Positions 51,531-60,429 of a stretch of DNA of 64,000 nucleotides are shown in pieces. A program made the translations under genes and the position numbers. Origin of the DNA: Cellvibrionaceae bacterium (lineage in GTDB: Bacteria > Pseudomonadota > Gammaproteobacteria > Pseudomonadales > Cellvibrionaceae); the NCBI GenBank assembly GCA_002707785.1, contig PANW01000032.1, positions 82,363 to 146,362 of the forward strand, written 5' to 3'. The notes under the pieces were generated by a model. That model did not search any database. It was given only the letters and a program-made list of their open reading frames with translations, and had not been told where the DNA came from. Position 1 is the first letter of the stretch. Each line of letters opens with the position of its first letter.

Positions 51531-54242
51531 ATGGCCTTACGGAAGTCACTGTTACGGCAGCATATTCATCGCGCACTCAAACCGTCTCAATCACCTTGGT
51601 TACTGGCTTTAGGAGTGCTGGCAAGTCAGCCGATCACGCCACTTTACGCCGCAGACAATCATTACGAATGGAGCTGCCAAGCTAGCGCCAATGGCCAGGG
51701 CTGGGATTGCCAAGAGCAAGTCGCCCCAGGACCCGCCTACAAGCGCCCGCAGCATTCTCATCGTCGCCAAGCCACTGGGGCAAGCATCGCCGCGGCCGAC
51801 AAGCCTCGCAACCTACCCGCCGCGCAGGTCGACTGGGTTGACGAAGCACAACTCTCACCAGAGCAAGTCGCCAACCTGCAAGATGCCTGCTGCGGCAGCT
51901 ACATTGAGCCTGAGCGTACCGATGCCGATGCCAAGCTGCATCCGGATCAAGCCCCGATGCGCGCATCGGCCGAAAGCTCTGAGTGGATCCAAGAAACCAC
52001 CGCGGTACTCGAGGGCGACGTAAAGCTCACGCAAGGCTATCGTCAACTGGAATCAGACAAAGCAACGCTGGATCAAGACGCCAACACCGCGCTGCTGGAA
52101 GGCAATATTCGCTTGCGTGAACCCGGTCTGCTGATGACCGGCTCTCGTGGCGACATGAACATGGACACTGGTGAAGCAGTAATTCAAGACGCCAGCTATC
52201 TGGTCCACAATGCGGGTGCTCGCGGTGACTCCACCGCAATCAGCGTCTCCGGCAACAAAGTCCTTACGCTCGACGACGGCACCTTCACTCGCTGTGAACC
52301 CGAAAGCAACACTTGGTACCTGAAAGGTAGCGAGCTGAAAATCGATCCGAATACTGGGCAAGGTACCGGTAAACACGTGCGCCTAAACATCAAAGACGTG
52401 CCGGTGTTTTACACCCCCTACATTCGCTTCCCTGTGGGCAACGAACGCGCCTCTGGCTTTCTATTTCCGTCCATCAGCTCCTCTGATGGCGGCGGCCTAG
52501 ATTTGGCCGTACCTTATTATGTCAATCTCGCACCTAACTATGACATGACCCTCACTCCGCGCTTTATTAGTGACCGAGGCGAGATGTTAGAGACGGAAGT
52601 ACGTCATCTGTCCAAGCACTTTGAAACCACTGTCAGCGCAGGATTTCTGTCCAGTGATGATGGCGGTGAGGATGATGACAAAGAAGATTTCATCGCAGAC
52701 GGCACCCTAACTGAAGAAGAAGCTTACCCTTATAAAGGTGAAGACCGCTGGCTGATCAATGTCGATCAAGTTGGTGGCATGAGTACCCGTTGGTATTCTC
52801 GTATCGATTACACCAAAGTCAGCGACATCGATTATTTCCGTGATATCGACAATGCCAGCTTGGAAGTCAATAGCTCTACCCACCTGAAAAAGTCGGGCAT
52901 CCTAGGCTATCGCGGTGAAAATTGGCTCTATGAGATCATGGCTGAAGAGCATCAAACCATTTCTGCAAGAACCGCGGATCAGTACAAACAACTACCACGT
53001 ATTACCATGGATGGCTCTTACCGCCTAGGCGAAAACTGGCTAGTGGATCTCGATCACGAGGTGGTGAGCTTCGATCATCGCGAAAAAGACGAAGATCAGC
53101 TAATCACCGGCGAACGCGCTCGCATCGATTACAGTTTGGCGTGGGACAAACGCTGGATCTGGGGTTTCGTAAAACCCAGTGTCATGGTTAAAAGCCTGCA
53201 CTACCAACTTGACGACGACTACCTCACCGACGCCGCCGACGATGCACCTTCATTCACGGTACCGCAAGCCAGCCTCGACGCCGGCCTGTACTTCGAACGC
53301 GAAGGCTCTCTGGTCGGCAATCGCTATTTGCAGACGTTTGAACCGCGTTTGTTCTACTTCTATAGCGACACGGAAAACCAGGATGATCTGATCGACGTTG
53401 GCATTAACGGAGACGATGTTGATTTCGACACCTCCGAGCTGACATTCAGCTACAACCAGCTGTTCCGCGATAGCCGCTTTAGTGGCGGCGATCGTATTGA
53501 TGACGGCAATCAACTCTCTGTGGGCTTAACCACGCGCTTTATTGATCCCCACAGTGGTATCGAGCGTTTCAATGCTAGCCTCGGACAAATTTTCTATTTC
53601 GAAGATCGTGCGATTACCATCAACCAACGGGAAGATGTCGCGCTGCTCGATGAAGACAATCAGCGAGATGATTCAGAGTTTGCCGCACAAGTTGGCGCAC
53701 AACTGGGCGACCACTGGCGCCTGCGTTCGGATCTTATCTGGGATGCAGATGACAGCAATAGAGTCCGTCGCGGTAGCGCCAGCTTGCGCTACCAAGACGA
53801 TGACTACCGCTTATTCAATCTCAGCTATCGTTATTCACGCAAAAACCCACTGCTGAGTGATCCCGATGATCTCGACGACGATGGCGACCTGACTGATGAA
53901 ATCGAACAGAGCATTGAACAAGGGGACATTTCTTTCTCTTGGCCACTGTTTGGCAACTGGAGCACCGTCGGTCGCGCCAACTACGATTTTACTCACAACC
54001 GTGAACTCGAAACCTTAGTCGGCGTCGAATACAATGACTGTTGCTATCGTCTGCGCTTAGTCGCCCGTAAATGGATCGATAACGACCTGATTGACAGCGT
54101 AAACAGCCTCGACCTTGAAGAAGATACAGGTATCTTCTTTGAATTCCAGCTGAAAGGCTTGGGCAGCATTGGCAGCAAAGTATCCAGTGTACTCAATGAC
54201 GGCATTTACGGTTACGAAGAAAGAGAAGAGACTTTTAAGTAA
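51531..54242 (+). CDS. lptD: LPS-assembly protein LptD
   Basis: Outer-membrane beta-barrel that, with LptE, inserts lipopolysaccharide into the outer leaflet. 903 residues from ATG 51531. A signal region leads to YAADNHYEWSC; then comes the OstA/LptA-like jelly-roll (VLEGDVKLTQGYRQLESDKATLD...GEAVIQDASYLVHNAGARG) and the long barrel with the CC pair near the end (NDCCYRLRLV) that forms the essential disulfides with N-terminal Cys. An acidic DDDGDLTDEIEQ loop is visible. First gene of lptD-surA-pdxA-rsmA-apaG-apaH, the conserved gammaproteobacterial order. Confidence 0.95.
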   Translation: MALRKSLLRQHIHRALKPSQSPWLLALGVLASQPITPLYAADNHYEWSCQASANGQGWDCQEQVAPGPAYKRPQHSHRRQATGASIAAADKPRNLPAAQVDWVDEAQLSPEQVANLQDACCGSYIEPERTDADAKLHPDQAPMRASAESSEWIQETTAVLEGDVKLTQGYRQLESDKATLDQDANTALLEGNIRLREPGLLMTGSRGDMNMDTGEAVIQDASYLVHNAGARGDSTAISVSGNKVLTLDDGTFTRCEPESNTWYLKGSELKIDPNTGQGTGKHVRLNIKDVPVFYTPYIRFPVGNERASGFLFPSISSSDGGGLDLAVPYYVNLAPNYDMTLTPRFISDRGEMLETEVRHLSKHFETTVSAGFLSSDDGGEDDDKEDFIADGTLTEEEAYPYKGEDRWLINVDQVGGMSTRWYSRIDYTKVSDIDYFRDIDNASLEVNSSTHLKKSGILGYRGENWLYEIMAEEHQTISARTADQYKQLPRITMDGSYRLGENWLVDLDHEVVSFDHREKDEDQLITGERARIDYSLAWDKRWIWGFVKPSVMVKSLHYQLDDDYLTDAADDAPSFTVPQASLDAGLYFEREGSLVGNRYLQTFEPRLFYFYSDTENQDDLIDVGINGDDVDFDTSELTFSYNQLFRDSRFSGGDRIDDGNQLSVGLTTRFIDPHSGIERFNASLGQIFYFEDRAITINQREDVALLDEDNQRDDSEFAAQVGAQLGDHWRLRSDLIWDADDSNRVRRGSASLRYQDDDYRLFNLSYRYSRKNPLLSDPDDLDDDGDLTDEIEQSIEQGDISFSWPLFGNWSTVGRANYDFTHNRELETLVGVEYNDCCYRLRLVARKWIDNDLIDSVNSLDLEEDTGIFFEFQLKGLGSIGSKVSSVLNDGIYGYEEREETFK

Positions 54243-54249
54243 GAATATT

Positions 54250-55536
54250 ATGAATAAAAGCAGAACGTTTAAATTTTTGACAGGCGCGGCCTTTTTGGCC
54301 CTGAGCAGTTTCAGTGCCGCCAAAACAATTACGCTCGACAAAGTCATCGCCGTAGTCGACAACGACGTGGTCATGGCCAGTGAACTGCAGCAACGCATCG
54401 GCATTGTGAAGGCACAGCTAGAAGCCAATAACACCCCAATGCCCAGCGAAGATGTCCTGCACTCACAGATCATCGAGCAACTGGTAACAGAATCCCTGCA
54501 ACTGCAGATTGGGCAACGTGTGGGAGTGGAAATCAGCGAAGCTGAAATAGATGCCGCTCTCAACCGCATGAAACAAGCCAATAATCTGAGTGATGCAGCC
54601 TTTGCCGAGCAACTAAAAAACGACGGTGTTAGTGTCAACAGTCTGCGCGAACAGATTCGTCGCGACATGATTATTGATCAAGTCCAACGCGGCAGCGTCA
54701 ATCGCCGCATCCGAATCTCTGAGCAAGAAGTCCAAAACTTCCTGAAATCCAAACAGGGGAAGTTTTGGGCATCACCAGACTATAACCTTGGACACATTCT
54801 CATTTCACTGCCTTCCACAGTCAGCAATGAAGAAGCGAAAGCGGCTGAAGATAAAGCTCACGCATTGGTAAAACGCCTGCGTGACGGTGCCGACTTCCGT
54901 CAAGTTGCCGTCGCAGAATCTCAAGGACAAAACGCGCTTAAAGGTGGCGACATTGGCTGGCGTAAATCGGCGCAAATGCCGGACCTCTTTGCTCAAGCCA
55001 TTGAAACACTGGAAGAAAATGGCATCAGTGAACCGCTACGCAGCGGCGCCGGCTTTCACATCCTGAAACTCTACGGCACACGTGGCAGCCAAGAACAGGT
55101 CATCGAACAAGCGAAAGTTCGTCACATCCTCATTAAGCCTTCGACCATTCTTACCAACGATGAAGCCCAGCAAAAATTGGCAGATGTTCGCCAACAAATC
55201 CTTGATGGGGCTGACTTCGCTGAAATGGCCAAGCAGCATTCTGAAGATGTGGGCTCCATGCTCAGCGGCGGCGACTTGGGCTGGTCTCTACCTGGAAAAT
55301 TTGTGCCTGAGTTTGAACGCACAATTAACAACTCCTCTGTTGGCGACATCAGCGAACCGTTTCGCAGCCAATTTGGCTGGCACATTCTGCAAGTCCAAGA
55401 GCGACGCCAGCAGGATATGAGCGAGACTGTACGTGTTAATCAGGCCAATCGCTTGCTGCGAAATCAACGTTTCGAAGAAGAGCGCCTGAACTGGATCCGA
55501 GAGATTCGCGACGAAGCGTTTGTTGAAATCAAATAA
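54250..55536 (+). CDS. surA: Periplasmic chaperone / peptidyl-prolyl isomerase SurA
   Basis: Periplasmic chaperone for outer-membrane proteins including LptD. 428 residues from ATG 54250, giving a signal peptide (FLTGAAFLALSSFSAAKT); the ORF-track start at 54169 lies inside lptD. N-terminal SurA domain (LDKVIAVVDNDVVMASELQQRIG), then two parvulin domains, YNLGHILISLPS...GGDIGWRKSAQMP and AKVRHILIKPS...GGDLGWSLPGKFVPEF, and a C-terminal helix. It starts 7 bases after lptD, supporting co-expression with its main client. Confidence 0.96.
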   Translation: MNKSRTFKFLTGAAFLALSSFSAAKTITLDKVIAVVDNDVVMASELQQRIGIVKAQLEANNTPMPSEDVLHSQIIEQLVTESLQLQIGQRVGVEISEAEIDAALNRMKQANNLSDAAFAEQLKNDGVSVNSLREQIRRDMIIDQVQRGSVNRRIRISEQEVQNFLKSKQGKFWASPDYNLGHILISLPSTVSNEEAKAAEDKAHALVKRLRDGADFRQVAVAESQGQNALKGGDIGWRKSAQMPDLFAQAIETLEENGISEPLRSGAGFHILKLYGTRGSQEQVIEQAKVRHILIKPSTILTNDEAQQKLADVRQQILDGADFAEMAKQHSEDVGSMLSGGDLGWSLPGKFVPEFERTINNSSVGDISEPFRSQFGWHILQVQERRQQDMSETVRVNQANRLLRNQRFEEERLNWIREIRDEAFVEIK

Positions 55537-55557
55537 ACCGGTTCAAACCGAAGCAAC

Positions 55558-55598
55558 GGCTTGAGTCGGTCGAGTCATAGCACTCACCGACTCAAGCC
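55558..55598. terminator. Hairpin between surA and pdxA
   Basis: GGCTTGAGTCGGT and ACCGACTCAAGCC pair perfectly (13 bp) around a 15-base loop. No T-run; it may partly end transcription or protect the lptD-surA mRNA before the 150 bases that precede pdxA. Confidence 0.55.
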
Positions 55599-55750
55599 AA
55601 ACACCAAACCTTAATCGCGGCTCGGCTATGATAGCCAAACCTCGATATCAGTAAGCTAGATTTTTCTCTCCCAACCGCTGCTTTCAGTGACGCGAACTCT
55701 AGCTGAGTATCACAAACTCTCCAGCACTTATTAGAAATGACGGCAGCCCT

Positions 55751-56749
55751 ATGACACTGCGATTAGCACTAACCCCCGGCGAACCTGCGGGAATCGGCCC
55801 GGATCTCGCCATTGCCTTGGCTCAGCAAGGCTGCGGTGATGAAGTGGTGGTCATTGCCGATGAGCAGCTACTGCATGAGCGAGCCAAGCAGCTAGGGGTC
55901 CCATTGCGTATACGTCAGTTCGAGGCAGACAAACCCGCTCGCGCGCTCAGCCCAGGTGAACTTTGCGTCTATGACGTCAAGCTCACCCACCCCTGCGTAG
56001 CGGGACAACTTCATAGTGGCAACAGCGGCTATGTGTTGGAAACCTTGAAGATTGCCATTGAAGGGTGTCAGCAAGGACTGTTTCAGGCCTACATTACCGC
56101 ACCAGTACATAAAGGGGTCATCAACGACGCGGGCATCGCGTTCAGCGGTCACACTGAGTTTCTGGCGCAGCAAACGAACACCGAGCAGGTGGTCATGATG
56201 CTGGCCACACAAGGACTGCGAGTGGCACTGGCCACAACTCATCTGCCATTAAAGGACGTGGCCGCAGCCATTACGCCCGATTCTCTGACCAAGACACTAG
56301 AGATCTTGCATTCGGACCTACGTCGTCAATTCGCCATTGATGCCCCCAAAATACTGGTGTGCGGTCTCAACCCTCATGCGGGCGAGGGCGGCCACATGGG
56401 ACGCGAAGAAATTGACGTCATCGAACCCACGCTGGCCAAACTGCGCGAACAGGGAATGAACCTAGTCGGCCCCCTGCCTGCCGACACCCTCTTCACACCG
56501 AAGTATTTAGAGGATGCGGACGCAGTGCTGGCCATGTATCACGACCAGGGGTTACCCGTGCTAAAATTCAAAGGCTTTGGCGAAGCGGTTAATATCACGC
56601 TGGGATTACCCATCATTCGCACATCGGTTGATCACGGCACAGCTCTAGATCTTGCCGCAACCGGTAAAGCCGACTTGGGAAGCCTACTGACTGCGCTCAA
56701 TTACGCACAATCCATGGCGCGAGCCAAGACCAATATTGAACAACGATAG
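55751..56749 (+). CDS. pdxA: 4-hydroxythreonine-4-phosphate dehydrogenase
   Basis: Pyridoxal 5'-phosphate synthesis enzyme oxidising 4-phosphohydroxy-L-threonine. 332 residues, normal. N-terminal [17 protein letters not shown], metal-site segments [11 protein letters not shown] and [22 protein letters not shown], and [40 protein letters not shown]. Third gene of the lptD-surA-pdxA-rsmA cluster; rsmA begins 54 bases on. Confidence 0.96.
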   Translation: MTLRLALTPGEPAGIGPDLAIALAQQGCGDEVVVIADEQLLHERAKQLGVPLRIRQFEADKPARALSPGELCVYDVKLTHPCVAGQLHSGNSGYVLETLKIAIEGCQQGLFQAYITAPVHKGVINDAGIAFSGHTEFLAQQTNTEQVVMMLATQGLRVALATTHLPLKDVAAAITPDSLTKTLEILHSDLRRQFAIDAPKILVCGLNPHAGEGGHMGREEIDVIEPTLAKLREQGMNLVGPLPADTLFTPKYLEDADAVLAMYHDQGLPVLKFKGFGEAVNITLGLPIIRTSVDHGTALDLAATGKADLGSLLTALNYAQSMARAKTNIEQR

Positions 56750-56803
56750 CGTCATCACTGACACGCTTGAGGATAGTTTGCCCTAACGCAAACGAAATAC
56801 ATT

Positions 56804-57649
56804 ATGAGCAAATCCAAACCCGGTACCGAGCATCGCGCCCGTAAACGCTTCGGCCAGAATTTTCTCGAAGATGACAACATCATTCGACGGATCGTTAAAT
56901 CGATACACCCGACCGCCGATGATAACTTGGTGGAAATCGGCCCCGGCAAAGGCGCCATCACCGAACAGCTGCTCGCCGCCTGCCCGACCTTAAATGTTAT
57001 CGAGCTCGACCGTGACTTGATCCCCATTTTGCTGTCGCAGTTTATCGCTAACTACCCCGACTTTCAGATTCACCAACAGGATGCTCTGAAATTCGATTTT
57101 GGCACTTTACTTACCGATAAAGATCAACAAAAAAAACCGCCACTGAGAATTGTCGGCAACCTGCCATACAACATCTCAACGCCCTTGATTTTCCATCTCT
57201 TGAGCTATCAAGCAGATGTCAAAGACATGCACTTTATGCTGCAAAAAGAAGTGGTCGATCGTATGGCCGCGCATCCAGGACAAAAATCCTATGGCCGCCT
57301 TGGGGTCATGGTGCAATATTACTGCCGCGTAGAAAACCTGTTTGATGTACCGCCGGAGTGCTTTAACCCTCGCCCGAAGGTTGATTCGGCCATCGTGCGC
57401 TTGGTGCCGTATGAGCAACCGCCCTTCCCTGCGAAAAACATCAAACTGCTGGAACGCTTGGTTAACACCGCCTTTCAGCAACGCAGAAAAACACTGCGCA
57501 ACGCGCTCAAACAGTTACTGCCCACTGAAGCCATTGAATCTCTCAACATCGATACGTCTGTACGCCCTGAGAATATCACTTTACAAGAGTTCGTAGCACT
57601 GAGCGACAAGTTGGCTGAACATCTCGACAAGAATCCAGACCTAGCTTGA
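56804..57649 (+). CDS. rsmA: 16S rRNA dimethyladenosine transferase
   Basis: Dimethylates A1518/A1519 (E. coli numbers) near the 3' end of 16S rRNA (KsgA). 281 residues. Motifs: RKRFGQNFLEDDNIIRRIV, SAM site VEIGPGKGAITEQLL, catalytic NLPYNISTPLIFHLL, and FNPRPKVDSAIVRLVP. It has a slightly longer insert (LLTDKDQQKKPPLR) before the NLPY motif than the E. coli enzyme. Adjacent apaG and apaH complete the conserved group. Confidence 0.97.
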   Translation: MSKSKPGTEHRARKRFGQNFLEDDNIIRRIVKSIHPTADDNLVEIGPGKGAITEQLLAACPTLNVIELDRDLIPILLSQFIANYPDFQIHQQDALKFDFGTLLTDKDQQKKPPLRIVGNLPYNISTPLIFHLLSYQADVKDMHFMLQKEVVDRMAAHPGQKSYGRLGVMVQYYCRVENLFDVPPECFNPRPKVDSAIVRLVPYEQPPFPAKNIKLLERLVNTAFQQRRKTLRNALKQLLPTEAIESLNIDTSVRPENITLQEFVALSDKLAEHLDKNPDLA

Positions 57650-57704
57650 GCCCGTTCCACACGGCCACTAAGCAATTACCGTCACCTAACTTTGATAGCG
57701 CGCC

Positions 57705-58079
57705 ATGAATCCAGACCATATTAATATCGATGTAAAAACGCAGTACTTAGCCGATCAATCGGAACCGCAACAAGAAAAGTACGTGTTTTCTTACACCATC
57801 ACTATTCGCAACCAAAGTGAAGAAAACACTCAGCTAATTAGTCGCCGCTGGAAGATTGTCGACGCCAACGACAGCGTGCAAGAGGTGGCGGGGATTGGGG
57901 TTGTTGGCGAACAACCCATCATTGCGCCCGGCGACGAGTACACCTATACCAGCGGCTCGGTACTCGATACTGACACTGGAACCATGGAAGGCTCTTACCA
58001 AATGCGCGACAATGACGGCAACGATTATGATGTCATCATCCCAACCTTCGCGCTGGTGCATCCAGAGAGACTTCACTGA
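57705..58079 (+). CDS. apaG: ApaG protein
   Basis: A 124-residue fibronectin-III-like protein (CorD/ApaG), function unresolved though linked to Mg2+/Co2+ and diadenosine phenotypes. Typical text: YVFSYTITIRNQSEENTQLISRRWKIVDANDSVQEVAGIGVVGEQPIIAPGDEYTYTSG, then GSYQMRDNDGNDYDVIIPTFALVHP. It ends 7 bases before apaH. Confidence 0.96.
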   Translation: MNPDHINIDVKTQYLADQSEPQQEKYVFSYTITIRNQSEENTQLISRRWKIVDANDSVQEVAGIGVVGEQPIIAPGDEYTYTSGSVLDTDTGTMEGSYQMRDNDGNDYDVIIPTFALVHPERLH

Positions 58080-58086
58080 GACTTTT

Positions 58087-58893
58087 ATGGCCACCTACGC
58101 TGTTGGTGATTTACAAGGTTGTCTAAAACCGCTGAAATGTTTGTTGAAAGAAGTTGATTTCAACTATGACCGGGACCAGCTCTGGCTAGCTGGCGATCTT
58201 ATCAATCGCGGCCCGCAATCCCTAGAGACTCTCGACTTTGTCTACCAACGACGAGACAACTTTATTTCAGTACTCGGCAATCACGACCTACACCTACTAG
58301 CCTGCGCCTACGGTCATCGCCTGCCCAGCGATGGCGATACTATCGACGATATTCTCATCGCCAAAAACAGTGAACGCTACTACGACTGGTTGCGACAATG
58401 CCCGCTGCTACACCACGACAAAAAACTGGGCTTCACCATGGTTCATGCGGGTATACCGCCGCGCTGGAGTTTACGCAAAGCCCGAAAACGCGCAAAGGAA
58501 CTGGAAAAAGTAATACAGAGCTATCAATTCGACAAGTTTCTTTCGACCATGTACGGCAATCAGCCCAACGTTTGGCACCGCTCTTTAAGAGGTCCAGAGC
58601 GCTGGCGCATCATCACCAATTATTTCACTCGCATGCGTTTTTGCGATCGAACTGGACAGCTGGAACTGAAAGCCAAAAGCGGTATCAATAAAGCCCCGAA
58701 GGGGTTTGCCCCTTGGTTTGAACACAAAAATCGCAAGACTAAGAAAAACAAAATAATTTTTGGTCACTGGGCGGCACTGGAGGGGCAAACCGACACCGAC
58801 AATATCTATCCACTCGATACCGGTTGCGTTTGGGGCGGCAAGCTCACCATGATGCGCCTAGAAGATGAGCGCTACTTCGACTGTGATTGTTAA
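58087..58893 (+). CDS. apaH: Bis(5'-nucleosyl)-tetraphosphatase, symmetrical
   Basis: Hydrolyses Ap4A to two ADP, clearing stress alarmones and Np4 caps. 268 residues from ATG 58087; the ORF-track start at 57856 lies inside apaG. Calcineurin-type metal motifs: YAVGDLQGCLKPL (DxQG rather than the commoner DIHG), WLAGDLINRGP, VLGNHDLHLLA, MVHAGIPP and FGHWAALEG. It closes the lptD-apaH cluster. Confidence 0.96.
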   Translation: MATYAVGDLQGCLKPLKCLLKEVDFNYDRDQLWLAGDLINRGPQSLETLDFVYQRRDNFISVLGNHDLHLLACAYGHRLPSDGDTIDDILIAKNSERYYDWLRQCPLLHHDKKLGFTMVHAGIPPRWSLRKARKRAKELEKVIQSYQFDKFLSTMYGNQPNVWHRSLRGPERWRIITNYFTRMRFCDRTGQLELKAKSGINKAPKGFAPWFEHKNRKTKKNKIIFGHWAALEGQTDTDNIYPLDTGCVWGGKLTMMRLEDERYFDCDC

Positions 58894-58926
58894 GTCAGCT
58901 TCATCCTTTGAAGCATAGGATTCGCC

Positions 58927-59754
58927 ATGACCTCAACTGTTGAATACTGCCACAGGCTGTACACTCTACCGCTTCTGATTTTTGGCCTCTTGCTTAGCGG
59001 GCCATCACTGCCGCAGGCGGATTTATCGACAAGCGGTCTGCCTCACAACTTCCCGACCGAAAGGCGTATTATCGACGCCAGCCAATCGCCTTGGCACAGA
59101 ATTGGAAACTTAAGTATTGCCGGACGCCAGTTTTGTTCCGCCAGTTTGATTGCAGACAACATCGTTATTACCGCGGCACACTGCCTTTGGAATACGGATA
59201 CACAAACGTGGTACCCGGTCGAGTTCATTCACTTTCTTGCCGGCTATCAACAAGAAGACTATGTTGCCCACAGCCGTGCCGCCTCTATTCATCCCAACCC
59301 TGCCTATCAATTTGATCAGCAAGGACAAGCTAGCAATCTTCTCAACGATTGGGCTTTAATTGAGCTACAAGAACCTGTAGGTGCGCTGCTCGGATACTTT
59401 CCTTTGGAAATCACGGCAGCTGAGCAACAATACCGTGAACAACAAACACGCAGCCCCATTGCCCTCGCCGGCTACCGAAGAGATACTCGTGAAGCGCTCA
59501 GCTTGGACCAACAATGCACACTCATACCCACACCGACAACACTGCCGAAGAATTTTCTGACTAACAATTGTCATGGCTTATCAGGCGATTCCGGTGGACC
59601 GATACTGATCCACCATAACCAACAATGGCACCTCATCGGCATACACGCTGGGCGACATATTTCTTCAACTCGAACCCTGGCTCTGGGAATTCCCGCGCGA
59701 GAATTCTACGATCAGTTACTCGCCTTGCTATCCCAAACGTCGTTCAATCGTTGA
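58927..59754 (+). CDS. Secreted trypsin-like serine protease
   Basis: A 275-residue S1-family protease with a signal peptide (LYTLPLLIFGLLLSGPSLPQA). All three catalytic residues are visible: His in IVITAAHCLW, Asp in LLNDWALIELQEPVG, and Ser in NCHGLSGDSGGPIL. IIDASQSPW stands where trypsins have the IVGG activation end, so activation may differ. Cys in FCSASL and AAHCLW would pair. Its end overlaps the convergent msrA by 43 bases. Substrate unknown; S1 proteases of this kind are common in marine Vibrio-like bacteria. Confidence 0.87.
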   Translation: MTSTVEYCHRLYTLPLLIFGLLLSGPSLPQADLSTSGLPHNFPTERRIIDASQSPWHRIGNLSIAGRQFCSASLIADNIVITAAHCLWNTDTQTWYPVEFIHFLAGYQQEDYVAHSRAASIHPNPAYQFDQQGQASNLLNDWALIELQEPVGALLGYFPLEITAAEQQYREQQTRSPIALAGYRRDTREALSLDQQCTLIPTPTTLPKNFLTNNCHGLSGDSGGPILIHHNQQWHLIGIHAGRHISSTRTLALGIPAREFYDQLLALLSQTSFNR

Positions 59755-60302
59755 TCACGACCACAGCTGTAACGATAGTATTTATAGCGCAGCGGATTTT
59801 TCTGATAGTAATCCTGATGGTAGTCTTCCGCCACATAGAAAGAAGAAAACGTTTCAATCGGCGTCTTGTTATCAACTAGTTTAAGTTGCTTTTTACTTTG
59901 CTCGGCAGCAGCTTTCTGCTTTTCATCATGAACAAAAATAACCGGTCGATAGGAATAACCGCGATCACAAAACTGCCCACCGTCATCAAACGGATCAACG
60001 TTGCGCCAAAACACCGCCAACAGCTCCCGATAAGAAATGATGTTCGGATCGTAACTCACTTGTACGACTTCGACATGACCAGTATTCCCTCTGACGACCT
60101 GTTTGTAAGTGGGATTTTTCACATGACCACCGCTGTACCCAGACACCGTTTTCAAAACACCATCGAGCCCATCAAAAGGCGGTTCCATACACCAGAAACA
60201 ACCGCCGCCAAAAGTGGCGACCGCTACGTTTTTTTCTTCTGCATGAGCGCTAAACGCCACTAACCCCAAACAAAAACTCACTACCCAATACCACTGCTTC
60301 AT
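59712..60302 (-). CDS. msrA: Exported peptide-methionine (S)-S-oxide reductase
   Basis: Repairs oxidised methionine. 196 residues from ATG 60302; a signal peptide (VVSFCLGLVAFSAHAEE) indicates a periplasmic form, unlike the usual cytosolic MsrA. Active site GGGCFWCMEPPFDGLDGV with the catalytic Cys of GCFWC, then SGYSGGHVKNPTYKQV and GHVEVVQVSYDP. An additional Cys pair (QFCDRGYS; YSCG) could serve recycling. The ORF-track start (60374) lacks the signal layout. Confidence 0.93.
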   Translation of the reverse strand: MKQWYWVVSFCLGLVAFSAHAEEKNVAVATFGGGCFWCMEPPFDGLDGVLKTVSGYSGGHVKNPTYKQVVRGNTGHVEVVQVSYDPNIISYRELLAVFWRNVDPFDDGGQFCDRGYSYRPVIFVHDEKQKAAAEQSKKQLKLVDNKTPIETFSSFYVAEDYHQDYYQKNPLRYKYYRYSCGRDQRLNDVWDSKASN

Positions 60303-60372
60303 AGACGACTCCGAATTGATAAGCCTTGAGACCTCGCTGACCGGTTGCGGTTCCCAAATAATGACCAGAAAC

Positions 60373-60403
60373 AAAAAAGGCTCCTACGACTAGAAGGAGC
60401 CTT
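60373..60403 (-). terminator. Intrinsic terminator after hppA
   Basis: On the minus strand AAGGCTCCTT pairs with AGGAGCCTT around an 11-base loop and runs into TTTT. It lies about 27 bases past the hppA stop. Confidence 0.85.
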
Positions 60404-60429
60404 CACGGTTTTATTGGTTCTATAAGTGA

